A stretch of DNA of 64,000 nucleotides from Nocardia testacea NBRC 100365 (GCF_000308775.1 NZ_BAGJ01000082.1:1-64000); one strand, 5' to 3'; shown: positions 46,824-55,637, counted from the stretch's first letter. Numbers and translations: made by a program. Notes: generated by a model not told the origin, from the sequence alone.

Positions 46824-48098
46824 TCAGGCGCGCCGGACCGGCATCCGTTTGATGCCGTGGACGAAATCGCTGTGCACGTACTCCGGGTCGCCGAGCACCA
46901 CCTCGGGGATCCGGGGCAGTAGTTCGTGGAACAGTAGCCGCAACTGCATTCTGGCCAGCCAGGCGCCCAGGCAGAAGTGCGCCCCGCCGCCACCGAAACC
47001 GGAATGTGGATTCTGGTCGCGGGTGAGGTCGAAGATATGGGGCGCCTCGAGCGCGGCGTCGTCGCGATTGGCCGAACAGTAGAAGAGCACCAGTTTCTCG
47101 CCCGCCCGCACCGGGGTACCGGCGACCTCGGTATCGGTCACCGCGTGCCGCGCGAAATGAACGACCGGCGTCGCCCAGCGGATGAACTCCTCGACGGCGC
47201 CGCCGAGCCGGGCCGCGGGGTCCTCGAGCAGCCATTCCCGCTGTGCGGGATGGTCCACCAGCGCCTTGAACCCGTGGGAGGTGGTCTGTTTGGTGGTGTC
47301 GTTTCCCGCGGAGGCGAGCAGCACCATGAACGCGCCGATCTCTTCGTCGGTGAGTCGATGGCCGTCCACCTCCGCGGCCACGATCGCGGACATCAGGTCG
47401 TCGCGTGGGCTGCGGCGGCGGCGCGCGGCGAGTTCGGTTCCGGTGCCGTGCAGGATGGCGAACTGGGTCATGAAGAACCCGGCCCGTTCCTCGAGGCTCG
47501 CGTATTCCTCGTCGCTCGAGCCGAACATCGCTTCGGCCGCATGGGCGACGGTCTCCCGATCGGCGCGGTCGATGCCGATCATGTCCGAGACGGTACGCAT
47601 GGGCAGTTTGCGCGAGAGACTGTCCACGAGGTCCACCGGTTGCCCGCCGTGCAGGTCGGCGAGGAACTCGTCGACAATTTCGGCGGCGTTGGCCCGGATC
47701 TGGGATTCGATGCGCCGCACCTGCTTCGGGGTGAACGCCGCGCTGATGAGGCGCCGGTACCGGGTGTGCCGGGGCGGATCCATGGTGAGGAAGAAACTCG
47801 TCGGACGCTGCAGCTCCACCGGCATCGGGTCCATGCTGACACCCAGGCTCGAGGTGAACAGTTCGGGATGGCGGCTGATGTAGGCGATATCGCGGTGCCG
47901 GGTCACCGCCCAGAAACCGGGTTCGGCATGCGGGAAAACGGTGGGTGCCGGGGCGTGCCAGGTGAGTTCCGGTTCGGCGCGCAACCGGGCGAATACCTCG
48001 TCGCGGGCCGCGAAGTCACGGGCCCAGAACTCCGGTCCCGAGATATCGAGCCGGTGGAAGCGGCGGGTGGCGGCCGGGGCGCTGTCGGCAGGATTCAT
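46824..48098 (-). CDS. Cytochrome P450
   Basis: 424 residues. I-helix motif 'LLASAGNDTTKQT', K-helix 'EEFIRW', and heme-thiolate loop 'FGGGGAHFCLGAWLAR' with the Cys ligand. 'TMDPPRHTRYRRLISAAFTPKQV' is also typical of bacterial class I P450s. The heme loop resembles the mycobacterial CYP124/CYP125 group of lipid-tail hydroxylases, but assignment to a family is not secure. No ferredoxin gene is adjacent. The ATG at 48098 gives a normal N terminus; the 90 in-frame residues further upstream are Arg-rich and unlikely to be translated. Confidence 0.87.
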   Translation of the reverse strand: MNPADSAPAATRRFHRLDISGPEFWARDFAARDEVFARLRAEPELTWHAPAPTVFPHAEPGFWAVTRHRDIAYISRHPELFTSSLGVSMDPMPVELQRPTSFFLTMDPPRHTRYRRLISAAFTPKQVRRIESQIRANAAEIVDEFLADLHGGQPVDLVDSLSRKLPMRTVSDMIGIDRADRETVAHAAEAMFGSSDEEYASLEERAGFFMTQFAILHGTGTELAARRRRSPRDDLMSAIVAAEVDGHRLTDEEIGAFMVLLASAGNDTTKQTTSHGFKALVDHPAQREWLLEDPAARLGGAVEEFIRWATPVVHFARHAVTDTEVAGTPVRAGEKLVLFYCSANRDDAALEAPHIFDLTRDQNPHSGFGGGGAHFCLGAWLARMQLRLLFHELLPRIPEVVLGDPEYVHSDFVHGIKRMPVRRA

Positions 48099-48336
48099 GA
48101 GCGGCTCGAGCTCTGCAGACCATGGGTACCGCACGCGGTGCAGGCCGGGGACGAGCGCGCGCCGGTAGGAACACTGTAGTGCGCCCCCCGGCTCCCGACG
48201 GCTGCTTCCGGTGAATCGGGAGGCTTTCCCGTGTCCTCGTCGCCGGAGTGCGCCGAACGGTGCCGAACGCAGTGCGCCGGCCGCCCGGCCGGTGGGGGCG
48301 CAGCCGAAAACCGGAAGCGAAAGAAGTTTTTCGCGC

Positions 48337-48620
48337 TTCGGCGGAATGTCGGAGGTGGCCCGGCGCAACCGGGCCTGGGTGCGCCGGGTGGTCCGGTATC
48401 TCGCGGGGATCGTAGGCGTGGATCCTGGGGCGTGATTCGGCGGTGTGGCGCTATCTCGACCGGACGCGCCCGGTGGCCCTGATCCTCGGTGCGGTGGTGC
48501 ACCACATCGAGGACGCGGCGGATCCGGCGGGAATCGTGGCGGGATGTGTGCGGGCGTCGAGCCCGGGATCGTTCCCGTCGACGAGTGGTGGCCCTCGGGT
48601 CCGTCGCGATCGCCGCGGAC
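48337..48620 (+). pseudogene. Remnant of a DUF574-type SAM-dependent methyltransferase
   Basis: Three fragments in two frames line up in the order of the DUF574 (Methyltransf_19) family. They are 'RRNRAWVRRVVRYLAGIVGVD' (frame starting at 48346), 'YLDRTRPVALILGAVVHHI' with 'DAADPAGIVAG' (frame of 48443), and 'GVEPGIVPVDEWWP' (frame of 48445, about 48553-48594). The intact family has about 270 residues. The SAM-binding glycine motif that should follow the first fragment and most of the C-terminal half are missing, so the gene is broken by frameshifts and deletions. Confidence 0.6.
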
Positions 48621-48755
48621 GGCCGAGGAACGCCTGCTCCCGGGCGGGGTGGGGCGTAAGGGCGAGCCTTCGGCGACCGGCCCGGTGGAGGTACCCGGGG
48701 CGGGTGAGGCGCGCGGGCGCAGGTCGATCGCCGCCGAAGCGCTGCGGAAATAGCA

Positions 48756-48784
48756 TTCTCATATGAAGAGAACTGCCTTATACT
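48756..48784 (+). promoter_or_regulatory. Candidate promoter/operator before the SDR gene
   Basis: TTCTC and GAGAA flank a seven-base AT-rich core (48756-48772), and TATACT (48779-48784) is a good -10. The inverted repeat covers the -35 position, so a repressor bound there would block the promoter. Confidence 0.4.
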
Positions 48785-48863
48785 TCGGCTGGACCGGCTG
48801 CCTCGCAAGGTGATCCTCCGGGTCGAGGGGCGGCGTGAATCGCGCGGGAACTGGATAGATGCC

Positions 48864-49892
48864 GTGAGCTCTTCGAACGAACCGTGGACAGTGGCCGACG
48901 CGCCCGACCAGTCGGGCCGTATCGCCGTGGTGACCGGTGCGAACACCGGCATCGGACTCGAAGTCGCCCGCGGACTCGCCCGCCGGGGTGCGACGGTCGT
49001 GCTCGCCTGCCGCAACGATCCCGCCGCCGCGGCGGCGAAGGCCGATATCGAGGATTCGGTACCGGGCGCCGACATCCGTACCACGCACGTCGATATCGGT
49101 GACCTGAGCTCGGTCGCCGCCTGCGCGCGACGATTGCACGGCGAGCTCCCCGGTATCGACCTGCTGGTCAACAATGCGGGCGTGGTGGCCGGTACCTGGA
49201 CGCCGACCGCCGACGGTTTCGAGAGCGATTTCGGCATCAACTTCCTCGGGCATTTCGCGTTGACTGCGCAACTGGCCGATATGATCACCGCCGCACCGGC
49301 CGGCCGGATCGTCAGTGTGGGCAGCCTGAGTAACGGACGCCGCAATGCGGCACTGGATTTCGAGGATCTACAGTCCGAGCGCAGCTTCGGCCGCCTGGTG
49401 ACCTACTCCCGTTCGAAAATGGCCTCCATGACATTCATGGTCGAATTGCAGCGCCGATTGACGGCCGTGGATTCGCGAGCGCTGTCGGTGGGCGCCCATC
49501 CGGGCGGGGTGCGGTCGACCATCCTGCGCGATCAGAGCCTGCTCGTGCGGATCGCCTACAGCGATGTGGTGATGACGCTCGCGCGCTTGGTCACTCAGAC
49601 GCCGGAGGCGGGCGCCCGGTCCCTGCTGCGGGCCGCGCTCGACCCGGAGGTGCCCGGCGCCGGGTTCTACGGTCCGGTGCAACGGTGGGGACTGGTCGGC
49701 CCGCCGGTGCGGTTGGCCGTGCCCGCCGGCGCCGCGGACCCCGCGGCCGGGCGTCGGCTCTGGGCGGTCGCCGAGGAGCTGACCGGTGTGGAGTTCGCGC
49801 TCGCCGCGCCGAAACGCCCGGTCGTGGGCGAGGCACCGGTACGCGGCGCCGGGGCGGTCCCGGAGGCGGAAGCGGCCGGCGAGAGCGCGTAA
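48864..49892 (+). CDS. SDR family oxidoreductase (retinol-dehydrogenase-like)
   Basis: 342 residues. 'VVTGANTGIGLEVARGLARRGATVVLACR' is the classic coenzyme site with Arg favouring NADP(H). 'NNAGVV' follows, and a Ser/Tyr/Lys active site with 'YSRSKMA'. The pattern is that of the retinol-dehydrogenase/protochlorophyllide-reductase-like SDRs common in actinobacteria. Substrate unknown. GTG at 48864 is chosen because it starts the protein-like region; an ATG at 48810 lies in frame but adds an Arg-rich peptide. No strong ribosome binding site is visible for either. Confidence 0.82.
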   Translation: MSSSNEPWTVADAPDQSGRIAVVTGANTGIGLEVARGLARRGATVVLACRNDPAAAAAKADIEDSVPGADIRTTHVDIGDLSSVAACARRLHGELPGIDLLVNNAGVVAGTWTPTADGFESDFGINFLGHFALTAQLADMITAAPAGRIVSVGSLSNGRRNAALDFEDLQSERSFGRLVTYSRSKMASMTFMVELQRRLTAVDSRALSVGAHPGGVRSTILRDQSLLVRIAYSDVVMTLARLVTQTPEAGARSLLRAALDPEVPGAGFYGPVQRWGLVGPPVRLAVPAGAADPAAGRRLWAVAEELTGVEFALAAPKRPVVGEAPVRGAGAVPEAEAAGESA

Positions 49893-49913
49893 CCACGCGG
49901 CCGGGCAGCGGAA

Positions 49914-50795
49914 TCAGCGGGCGGTACGGGGACGGATCAGTCCCTCCTGCATCGTGGTCGCGCACAGCCGGCCCGCCCGGTCCACGATCTCGCCGTGTGC
50001 GAGCCCGCGGCCGCCACCCGCCCAGCGGCCGTACTGGTCGTGCAGGAACCATTCGTCGACCCGCAGCGGAGCGTGGAACCAGATCGAATGGTTGACCGTG
50101 GCGACCTGGAGTTCACGGTCGCGCAGGGTCTCGCCGTGCGGTCCGGTGGTCGACGAGAGCAGCAACAGATCGCTCAGATACATCAGGCACGCCGCCTGCT
50201 CCAGATTCGTCTCGGGCACCGGCGCGCGGGTGCGCAGCCACACCCGTTGCCGGGGTTCGGACGCGGCTCCGCGCATGGCGTGCGCGCGGGCGGGGGGATC
50301 GGGGAAGCGGGCGTCCACCCCGAGCGCGTCGAGGAATGTCGTGGTCCAGCGCAGTGCTTCGGGGTGCCCGGCGAAGACCTCCCCGAGATCGGGCACATCG
50401 TCGGGACCGGGGGTGTCGAGCGCGGCGATCTGGTGGGCCACCCCCTCCTCGGGCCGATGGAACGAGGCGAGCATCGTGAAGATCACGCGACCGTTCTGGA
50501 TCGCCTCGACCCGCCGGGTGGAGAACGAGCCGCCGTCGCGCACCGGCTCCACCACGAACTCGGTGGGGACGGTGGTGTCGCCCGGCAGCAGGAAATAGGT
50601 CTGTGCCGAATGGATGGGCCGGTCCGCCGGGGCGGTCAGCCCTGCCGCCAGCACCGCCTGACCGGCGACTTCGCCGCCGTAGCTGCGCCGTGCGGGTCCG
50701 TCGTGGGTGCGTCCGCGGAAACGGTGGTCTCCGACGCGTTCCAGAGCGAGCCGGTCGGCCACCGACTCCACGGGCCGCACGCTGTCCAGGGTCAT
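49914..50795 (-). CDS. Acyl-CoA thioesterase II (TesB-like)
   Basis: 293 residues with two hot-dog halves. 'GDHRFRGRTHDG', 'YGGEVAGQAVLAAG', 'FLLPGDTTVPTEFVVEPVRDGGSFSTRRVEA' and, in the C-terminal half, 'LDHSIWFHAP'-like text ('VNHSIWFHAP') with catalytic Asp/Ser/Gln positions are TesB features. It hydrolyses medium/long acyl-CoA. ATG at 50795 has GGAGG six bases upstream. It lies 148 bases downstream of the SDR on the same strand, which also fits beta-oxidation. Confidence 0.88.
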   Translation of the reverse strand: MTLDSVRPVESVADRLALERVGDHRFRGRTHDGPARRSYGGEVAGQAVLAAGLTAPADRPIHSAQTYFLLPGDTTVPTEFVVEPVRDGGSFSTRRVEAIQNGRVIFTMLASFHRPEEGVAHQIAALDTPGPDDVPDLGEVFAGHPEALRWTTTFLDALGVDARFPDPPARAHAMRGAASEPRQRVWLRTRAPVPETNLEQAACLMYLSDLLLLSSTTGPHGETLRDRELQVATVNHSIWFHAPLRVDEWFLHDQYGRWAGGGRGLAHGEIVDRAGRLCATTMQEGLIRPRTAR

Positions 50796-50943
50796 GGCCA
50801 CCTCCGTGGGGCACGATACGGCCATGTGCCGCGGTGTCGGACAAGGTCGGATCCCATTATGGTGCGGGTATCCGGTACGGCCGGGCGCCGACTCCCCGCA
50901 CGAGTCCGGGGCACGGCCCGGCCGTACCCCGGTTCGTGGCGAT

Positions 50944-51705
50944 TCACTTGGGCGCGAAGCGCATTCCGGCATCCAGGCGCAGGCACTGGCCGTTGAGCAT
51001 GCCGTTCTCCACAATGGCGGCGGCCAGCTTCGCGTACTCCTCCGGGCGGCCCATTCGCTTGGGGAAGGCATTACCGGCGACCAGCGGGGTGACCATCTCC
51101 TCCGGCACTCCGGCGAGGATGCCGGTATCGAAGAGCGACGGCGCGATGGCAAGGACCCGGACCCCGACCGAGCCGAGGTCGCGCGCCATGGTCAACGCCA
51201 TACCGGCGATACCGGCCTTGGCGGCGGTGTAGGCGACCTGCCCGATCTGGCCTTCGAAGGCGGCGATGGACGCGGTGTTGATGATGACGCCGCGTTCGCC
51301 GTCGGCATCGGGTTCGCCCTGGCTCATATGCCAGGCCTGCAACCGGTTGAGGTTGAAGGTGGCGATCAGGTTCAGATCGATGATCTGGGTGAACGATTCC
51401 AGATCGTGCGGCCCTGTTTTGGAGAGGGTGCGCTTGGCGATCCCGCCGCCGGCGGTGTTGACGGCGATATCGAGGCCGCCCAGTTCGGCCACCGCGTCGG
51501 CCAGCACGGTTTCGACTCCCGCATGGTCGGTGACATCGGCCTCGAAGAAGGAACCACCGAGATCGGCCGCGACCTTGTTGCCCTCACTGGCGGTCCGGTC
51601 GACGATCACGACCTTCGCCCCGCGCGCGGCCAGGAGCTCGGCGCTGGCCCGTCCCATTCCGGAGGCGCCGCCGACGACGACTGCACGTGTTCCCTGAATC
51701 TCCAT
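50944..51705 (-). CDS. SDR of the 3-hydroxyacyl-CoA dehydrogenase type II (HSD10) kind
   Basis: 253 residues. 'AVVVGGASGMGRASAELLAARGAKVVIVDR' (Asp after the second strand favours NAD), 'NTAGGGIAKRTL', 'INTASIAAFEGQIGQVAYTAAKAGI' and 'IAPSLFDTGIL' match short-chain 3-hydroxyacyl-CoA/17-beta-hydroxysteroid dehydrogenases. Likely beta-oxidation of branched or sterol-derived acyl-CoA. ATG at 51705. A palindromic operator lies 44-63 bases upstream. Confidence 0.86.
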   Translation of the reverse strand: MEIQGTRAVVVGGASGMGRASAELLAARGAKVVIVDRTASEGNKVAADLGGSFFEADVTDHAGVETVLADAVAELGGLDIAVNTAGGGIAKRTLSKTGPHDLESFTQIIDLNLIATFNLNRLQAWHMSQGEPDADGERGVIINTASIAAFEGQIGQVAYTAAKAGIAGMALTMARDLGSVGVRVLAIAPSLFDTGILAGVPEEMVTPLVAGNAFPKRMGRPEEYAKLAAAIVENGMLNGQCLRLDAGMRFAPK

Positions 51706-51748
51706 TGTCCCTGTCTTTCTCGGTGTGATGCCCGGTCGTCGCACGCCG

Positions 51749-51768
51749 AACGTATACCGGCCTACGTT
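51749..51768. promoter_or_regulatory. Palindromic operator upstream of the hydroxyacyl-CoA dehydrogenase-like SDR
   Basis: AACGTA (51749) and TACGTT (51763) are perfect inverted half-sites in a 20-base palindrome with eight of ten pairs matching per arm. TATAAC on the minus strand overlaps the outer arm and could be the -10. The layout fits a TetR-family repressor, none of which is encoded in the window. Confidence 0.5.
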
Positions 51769-51893
51769 ATAGCGGCGGGGTGCGACCGGGCCACAATTTT
51801 CGTAGAAGTCTCGGTGAAAGTGCCGGTCGGGCGCTCTGGGACCGGCCGAGCGGATGTCTTCGGATCGGGGTGGTGTTGCCCGGCTCTCCGGGC

Positions 51894-53120
51894 TCAGGCG
51901 CTCGTCTGGAGATTGCGCGCGGAGAGTCCGACGGTCGCCGGTCCGGAGCCGACCAGCATCCGCTGGAACGCTTCCTGTTCCCGCATGCCCCGCGCTTCGG
52001 CACGCGCTCGCGCACCCGGGCTGATCCGGGTGGCCGCGCTGCGGACCAGATTGACCGGCAACCGCAGCATCGGATACCACGGCGGCATGTACGGCCACAG
52101 CCCGAGTTTGCGCATGGCGGTGGGACCCAGGTACATGGTGGCTATCGAAAGGTGCTGTGCGCGGGCGATTCTGCCGCGCAGCCACGGCAGGTTGGGGTAG
52201 GTCCAGGTGAGTGGGTCGTTCGCCATCGGCAGCGCGAGCCGGCGGGTGGTCTCGTCCGGGTTGGTGATGGCGGTCATGCAGTGGTACAGGATCCGCACAC
52301 TGTCACGGAACCCGGTGGGTAGCCATTCGTCGGCGACACCGATGAGCCACCCCACATAGCGTGCGAGGTGAGCGGCCGCTTCCCGGTCCGCCCGCGACGG
52401 CAGGATCCCCATCGCCATCCCGCCGATGAACGGTGCGATGAGGGCGCCGACCAGTGTCGCCGCCATATCCGTCTGGTTGATCGGCAATCCCCAGGCCTCG
52501 CCGTCCCAGTCCGGCATGGCGCCCACGTGCCGGCGGACCAGCGAATGGACGAAGCGCACGTGCAGGGTCGAACGGTACCCGGGACCGAACTTCTCCATTC
52601 CGTTCTGGACGTCCAGCGCCCACTGCATGGTTTCGGCGAACCGCTGCGCTGGACCCTTCTCCAGGGCTCCGGTCCGCAGCAGGGTCTTGTTGAAACCCGA
52701 AGCGAGATAGCCGCCGAGGAAGGAGACGTCGCGCGCCAGGTACAACCCATCGAATCCGCCACGACGCAGGACCTGTTCGCCGCGGCGTAGTGCCTGCTCG
52801 TCCAGCCAGGCCGGCGGTGTCTCCACAGTGGTGAAGAATTCGCGTAGTGGGGCGGGAGCGTCGGGGACCGAATCGATCCCGGCGTGCAAAGCCTGTTCGA
52901 ACAGCGGCCGGGTGGTGTCCATCCCCGTCGCGATCATCCAGTCGACCAGCGAATCCATCGGTTCGTCCCCGACGAGCAGGGAGGCGCCCATGGCGTCCCA
53001 CTGCTCGGCGTCGGGCGCGCCGATACCCATCAGCAGTGCGAACGGTCGCAGTCCCGGCACCCGGACCGGAGCGGCGGGGTGGCGGGTAGGAATCGCGGCG
53101 CCTGTGTTGTCGGAACCCAT
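51894..53120 (-). CDS. MpaB-family (DUF2236) oxygenase
   Basis: 408 residues. Family features: 'DWMIATGMDTTRPLFEQALHAG' helices, 'GGYLASGFNKTLLRTGALEKGPAQRFAET', 'YRSTLHVRFVHSLVRRHV' (region with His/Arg that binds heme in family members), and 'WGLPINQTDMAATLVG'. Proteins of this group include the b-type heme oxygenases MpaB and latex-clearing Lcp, which cleave lipid-like substrates. No export signal is present. ATG at 53120 is six bases downstream of a strong -10, so the mRNA is probably leaderless. Divergent from the FAD enzyme. Confidence 0.82.
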   Translation of the reverse strand: MGSDNTGAAIPTRHPAAPVRVPGLRPFALLMGIGAPDAEQWDAMGASLLVGDEPMDSLVDWMIATGMDTTRPLFEQALHAGIDSVPDAPAPLREFFTTVETPPAWLDEQALRRGEQVLRRGGFDGLYLARDVSFLGGYLASGFNKTLLRTGALEKGPAQRFAETMQWALDVQNGMEKFGPGYRSTLHVRFVHSLVRRHVGAMPDWDGEAWGLPINQTDMAATLVGALIAPFIGGMAMGILPSRADREAAAHLARYVGWLIGVADEWLPTGFRDSVRILYHCMTAITNPDETTRRLALPMANDPLTWTYPNLPWLRGRIARAQHLSIATMYLGPTAMRKLGLWPYMPPWYPMLRLPVNLVRSAATRISPGARARAEARGMREQEAFQRMLVGSGPATVGLSARNLQTSA

Positions 53121-53126
53121 GAAACG

Positions 53127-53155
53127 AATGTATGGACTGCGTTACATTGTGTCAA
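53127..53155 (-). promoter_or_regulatory. Strong promoter with overlapping operator (MpaB-family gene)
   Basis: On the minus strand TTGACA (53155-53150) and TACATT (53132-53127) are 17 bases apart, a near-perfect vegetative promoter. The -10 ends six bases before the ATG. AATGTA and TACATT half-sites (53127-53148 on plus) form an inverted repeat with a ten-base gap that covers the -10 and spacer. Confidence 0.68.
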
Positions 53156-53186
53156 TCATGGGGTTCGCGAGGTCCGGGAGTAGCAG

Positions 53187-54560
53187 ATGAACGATGCCCG
53201 TCGATATGTCGTGATCGGAGGCGGGCTCGCCGGCCTGGCCGCGGCGGTATGGCTGGCCGAGGCCGGCAAGCAGGTGACCCTGCTCGAACGGCGGCCCCGG
53301 CTGGGCGGCCGCACCCAGGCGATGGAGGTCCCCGAGGTCGGCGACACCCCCGACAACGGTCAGCATGTGGTGGCCAGTGGCTACCGCAGCCTGTTCCGCT
53401 ACCTCGACAGCGTCGGGACCCGCGAGCACCTCGAATTCCCGGGCGCCGGGACACTGCGCTGGCCCGGCGGACGCGCGGTGCTGTTGCACACCAAGGGTTT
53501 CCGCGCGGTGCGGACGCTACTCGGCGCCCACCCCGACGCGGGATTGCTCGACCGGCTCCGGGCGCTGCGCGCGACGATCCGGCTCGGCCGGCAGGCCCTG
53601 TTCCAGCCCGCGGATCTGGCCGATATCACCACCGAGCAGTGGTTCGAGCGAGTGGGCATGCCCGCGACAGCGCGGGAGGCGCTGTGGGACTGGCTGGCAC
53701 TCGGTATCGCGGCCGAACCGGTGCAGCGGGAATCGGCGAAGGTGTTCGCCGACGTGCTGGCGACCGGTATCCGCATCGGAGCGCGGGACCGGGTCGGTGT
53801 CACCATCGGGTATCCGACCGTGGACCTGGACACCCTCTACATCACCGGCGCCGAACGGGCATTCGCCCGCTACGGTGTCGACGTCCGCTTCCGGGCGGTG
53901 GCCCGCCGGATCCTGATCACCGACGGCCTGGTGACGGGCGTGCGACTGGCCGACGGGACCGAGATCCCGGCCGACGCGGTGGTCTGCGCGGTACCCAATT
54001 CGCGGATCCACGGTCTGCTCGACGAGCTACCCGAACACGCCGAGATCTACGCCGCCGCCGACAAACTGGGCGTGACCCCGATCGTCAGCACCAACCTGTA
54101 CCTGGACCGGCCGCTGCGCACGAAAACCGCGATGGAAGCACTGATCGGCGGGACCGGCGTGATCGACGAGGTCTTCGACCGGCAACGTATGCACGGCCGG
54201 GCGCCCGGCGGTGCCTGGCTCTACTGCCTCACCACCAGTGGCGCCTACGAACAGATCCACAAGAGCAACGACGAGATCATCGCGGAGCAGCTGGCACTGA
54301 TCCGGCGCTACTATCCCGAAGCCGCGGCGGCGCAACTGGTACACGCCCAGGTCGTGAAAATGCCCAAGGCCACGTTCTCACAGGTACTGGGCACCACGGG
54401 GCTGCGCCCGGAGCAGCGGACCTCGGTGCCGAATCTGGTACTGGCCGGCGACTGGACCCGCACCGACTGGTCGGCCACGATGGAAAGTGCTGCCCAGAGC
54501 GCGGAGCGCGCGGTAGCCGCACTGCTCGAGCATGCCGACGCCGCCGATCGCCGTCGCTGA
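53187..54560 (+). CDS. FAD-dependent amine-oxidase-like enzyme (HpnE/phytoene desaturase type)
   Basis: 457 residues. The FAD-binding start 'YVVIGGGLAGLAAAVWLAEAGKQVTLLERR' is followed by 'LGGRT' and 'DNGQHVVASGYRSLFRYL'. The C-terminal 'PNLVLAGDWTRTDWSATMESAAQSAERA' closes the FAD fold. 'DNGQH' and the tail resemble hydroxysqualene dehydroxylase HpnE, but no squalene/hopanoid gene is adjacent, so substrate is unassigned. GGGAG lies six bases before ATG. It diverges from the MpaB-family gene and could share the operator. Confidence 0.8.
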   Translation: MNDARRYVVIGGGLAGLAAAVWLAEAGKQVTLLERRPRLGGRTQAMEVPEVGDTPDNGQHVVASGYRSLFRYLDSVGTREHLEFPGAGTLRWPGGRAVLLHTKGFRAVRTLLGAHPDAGLLDRLRALRATIRLGRQALFQPADLADITTEQWFERVGMPATAREALWDWLALGIAAEPVQRESAKVFADVLATGIRIGARDRVGVTIGYPTVDLDTLYITGAERAFARYGVDVRFRAVARRILITDGLVTGVRLADGTEIPADAVVCAVPNSRIHGLLDELPEHAEIYAAADKLGVTPIVSTNLYLDRPLRTKTAMEALIGGTGVIDEVFDRQRMHGRAPGGAWLYCLTTSGAYEQIHKSNDEIIAEQLALIRRYYPEAAAAQLVHAQVVKMPKATFSQVLGTTGLRPEQRTSVPNLVLAGDWTRTDWSATMESAAQSAERAVAALLEHADAADRRR

Positions 54561-54790
54561 GGATTGCGGCCGCGCTCGCTGCGGCGTCCGTCTGTGGCTG
54601 CCCGGTGGGCGCATTCGCCTGGCCCCCCGGCGCGGGTGCGGCGTCTATTGCGGTGACGGACGCCGCTCGCGCGCTGATCCGCCCGGTGGTCGTGCCTCCC
54701 GGGAACGGGCCCGTTCGGTTCCGGTCCGGACGAGACCGTGAGCTCGGCCGGGCCGCCGTCCGTCGCCCTCGGAGCGGACACCGCGGTGCC

Positions 54791-54796
54791 TAGGAT
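54791..54796 (+). promoter_or_regulatory. Possible -10 before the SRPBCC gene
   Basis: TAGGAT fits TAnnnT and lies 35 bases before the start codon. No clear -35 is visible. Confidence 0.3.
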
Positions 54797-54830
54797 CGAC
54801 GAGGAGGACGGGGCGACAAGGAGTACGACC

Positions 54831-55349
54831 GTGGTGAAGATTTCCCGGACCACCCAGGTGTCCGACAGCATCGTGGTGCATATCGATCCGGAGACCGCCT
54901 ACGATGCGGTGACCGATGTGACGCAGATGGGCAGGTGGAGCCCGGAGAACACCGGGGCCGTGGTCCCGGAGCCGGGCCGGCCGGCGTATCCCGGCATGGA
55001 ATTCGTGGGCGCCAACCGGCGCGGCGTCATGCGCTGGCACACCGGCTGCACGGTGGTGGTGGCCGAGCGGCCCGGCCGGTTCGTCTTCGAGGTCCGCCGG
55101 TGGGGCGTGTGGAAGCCGTTGCTGCCGGTGGCCGTGGCCACCTGGGAGTACCGGTTCGAGGAGGTGGCCGACGGTACCCGGATCACCGAGACCTGGTACG
55201 ACGATCGTGCGGGCTGGCCGGACACCCCCGCGCTGTGGTTCGACCGGATCGCCACCGGTAAACGCGGCTTCGCCGAATTCCAGAAGGGCAATATCCGGCG
55301 GACGCTGGAGCGGATGAAGGCCGAACTCGAGGTCGCCCGCGGGGCCTGA
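54831..55349 (+). CDS. SRPBCC-family (polyketide cyclase/dehydrase-like) protein
   Basis: 172 residues. 'VSDSIVVHIDPETAYDAVTDVTQMGRWSPENTG', 'GMEFVGANRRG' and 'TWEYRFEEVADGTRITETWYDD' are the strands and helix of a START-like lipid-binding fold. It may bind a hydrophobic ligand. GTG at 54831 (or 54834) is chosen because AAGGAG lies seven bases upstream; the in-frame upstream extension lacks a ribosome binding site. It sits between the FAD enzyme and the cholesterol-oxidase-like gene, which suggests work on the same lipids. Confidence 0.82.
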   Translation: MVKISRTTQVSDSIVVHIDPETAYDAVTDVTQMGRWSPENTGAVVPEPGRPAYPGMEFVGANRRGVMRWHTGCTVVVAERPGRFVFEVRRWGVWKPLLPVAVATWEYRFEEVADGTRITETWYDDRAGWPDTPALWFDRIATGKRGFAEFQKGNIRRTLERMKAELEVARGA

Positions 55350-55479
55350 ACCAGCCTCTCGCCTGCGATGGACAGGTGTACAGGGCGTTCGTTGCGGGGG
55401 CCAGAACAGGCCGCTGAACTGCTGCGACAAGGCGCATCGTGAGCACGGCTCGGTACTCGGCCGAGCGTCCGATTGGTTA

Positions 55480-55509
55480 TTGACACCCGTCCCGACAGGT
55501 GTCTACTTT
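55480..55509 (+). promoter_or_regulatory. Promoter of the cholesterol-oxidase-like gene
   Basis: TTGACA (55480) and TACTTT (55504) with an 18-base spacer form a good vegetative promoter. It would give a leader of about 120 bases. A 22-base palindrome lies between and across both elements. Confidence 0.6.
55482..55503. promoter_or_regulatory. 22-bp palindromic operator over the cholesterol-oxidase promoter
   Basis: Each 11-base arm has nine matching positions, GACACC-x-GTC against GAC-x-GGTGTC, centred in the spacer between -35 and -10. A bound dimer would block RNA polymerase. The length and symmetry fit a TetR-family repressor. It differs in sequence from the KstR motif. Confidence 0.62.
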
Positions 55510-55637
55510 TGACCTCGCCCGGGGGACGCTCCACGGGCACTCCGCTTGTCGGCTGTCCCGGCCGCCGCGTTCCGGGACGCGGCGGAGCGGGGGTGGCTGT
55601 CGGCGCGGAGTCGTGCACAGCTGTTCGGAGGTCGTCC

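Larger units (their letters stand above)
48099..48863. other. Divergent intergenic region (765 bp) holding a decayed gene and a promoter
   Basis: Contains the remnant of a DUF574 methyltransferase gene (48337-48620) and, at 48756-48784, an inverted repeat with a TATACT -10 pointing to the SDR gene. The remaining sequence shows no supported feature. Confidence 0.55.
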
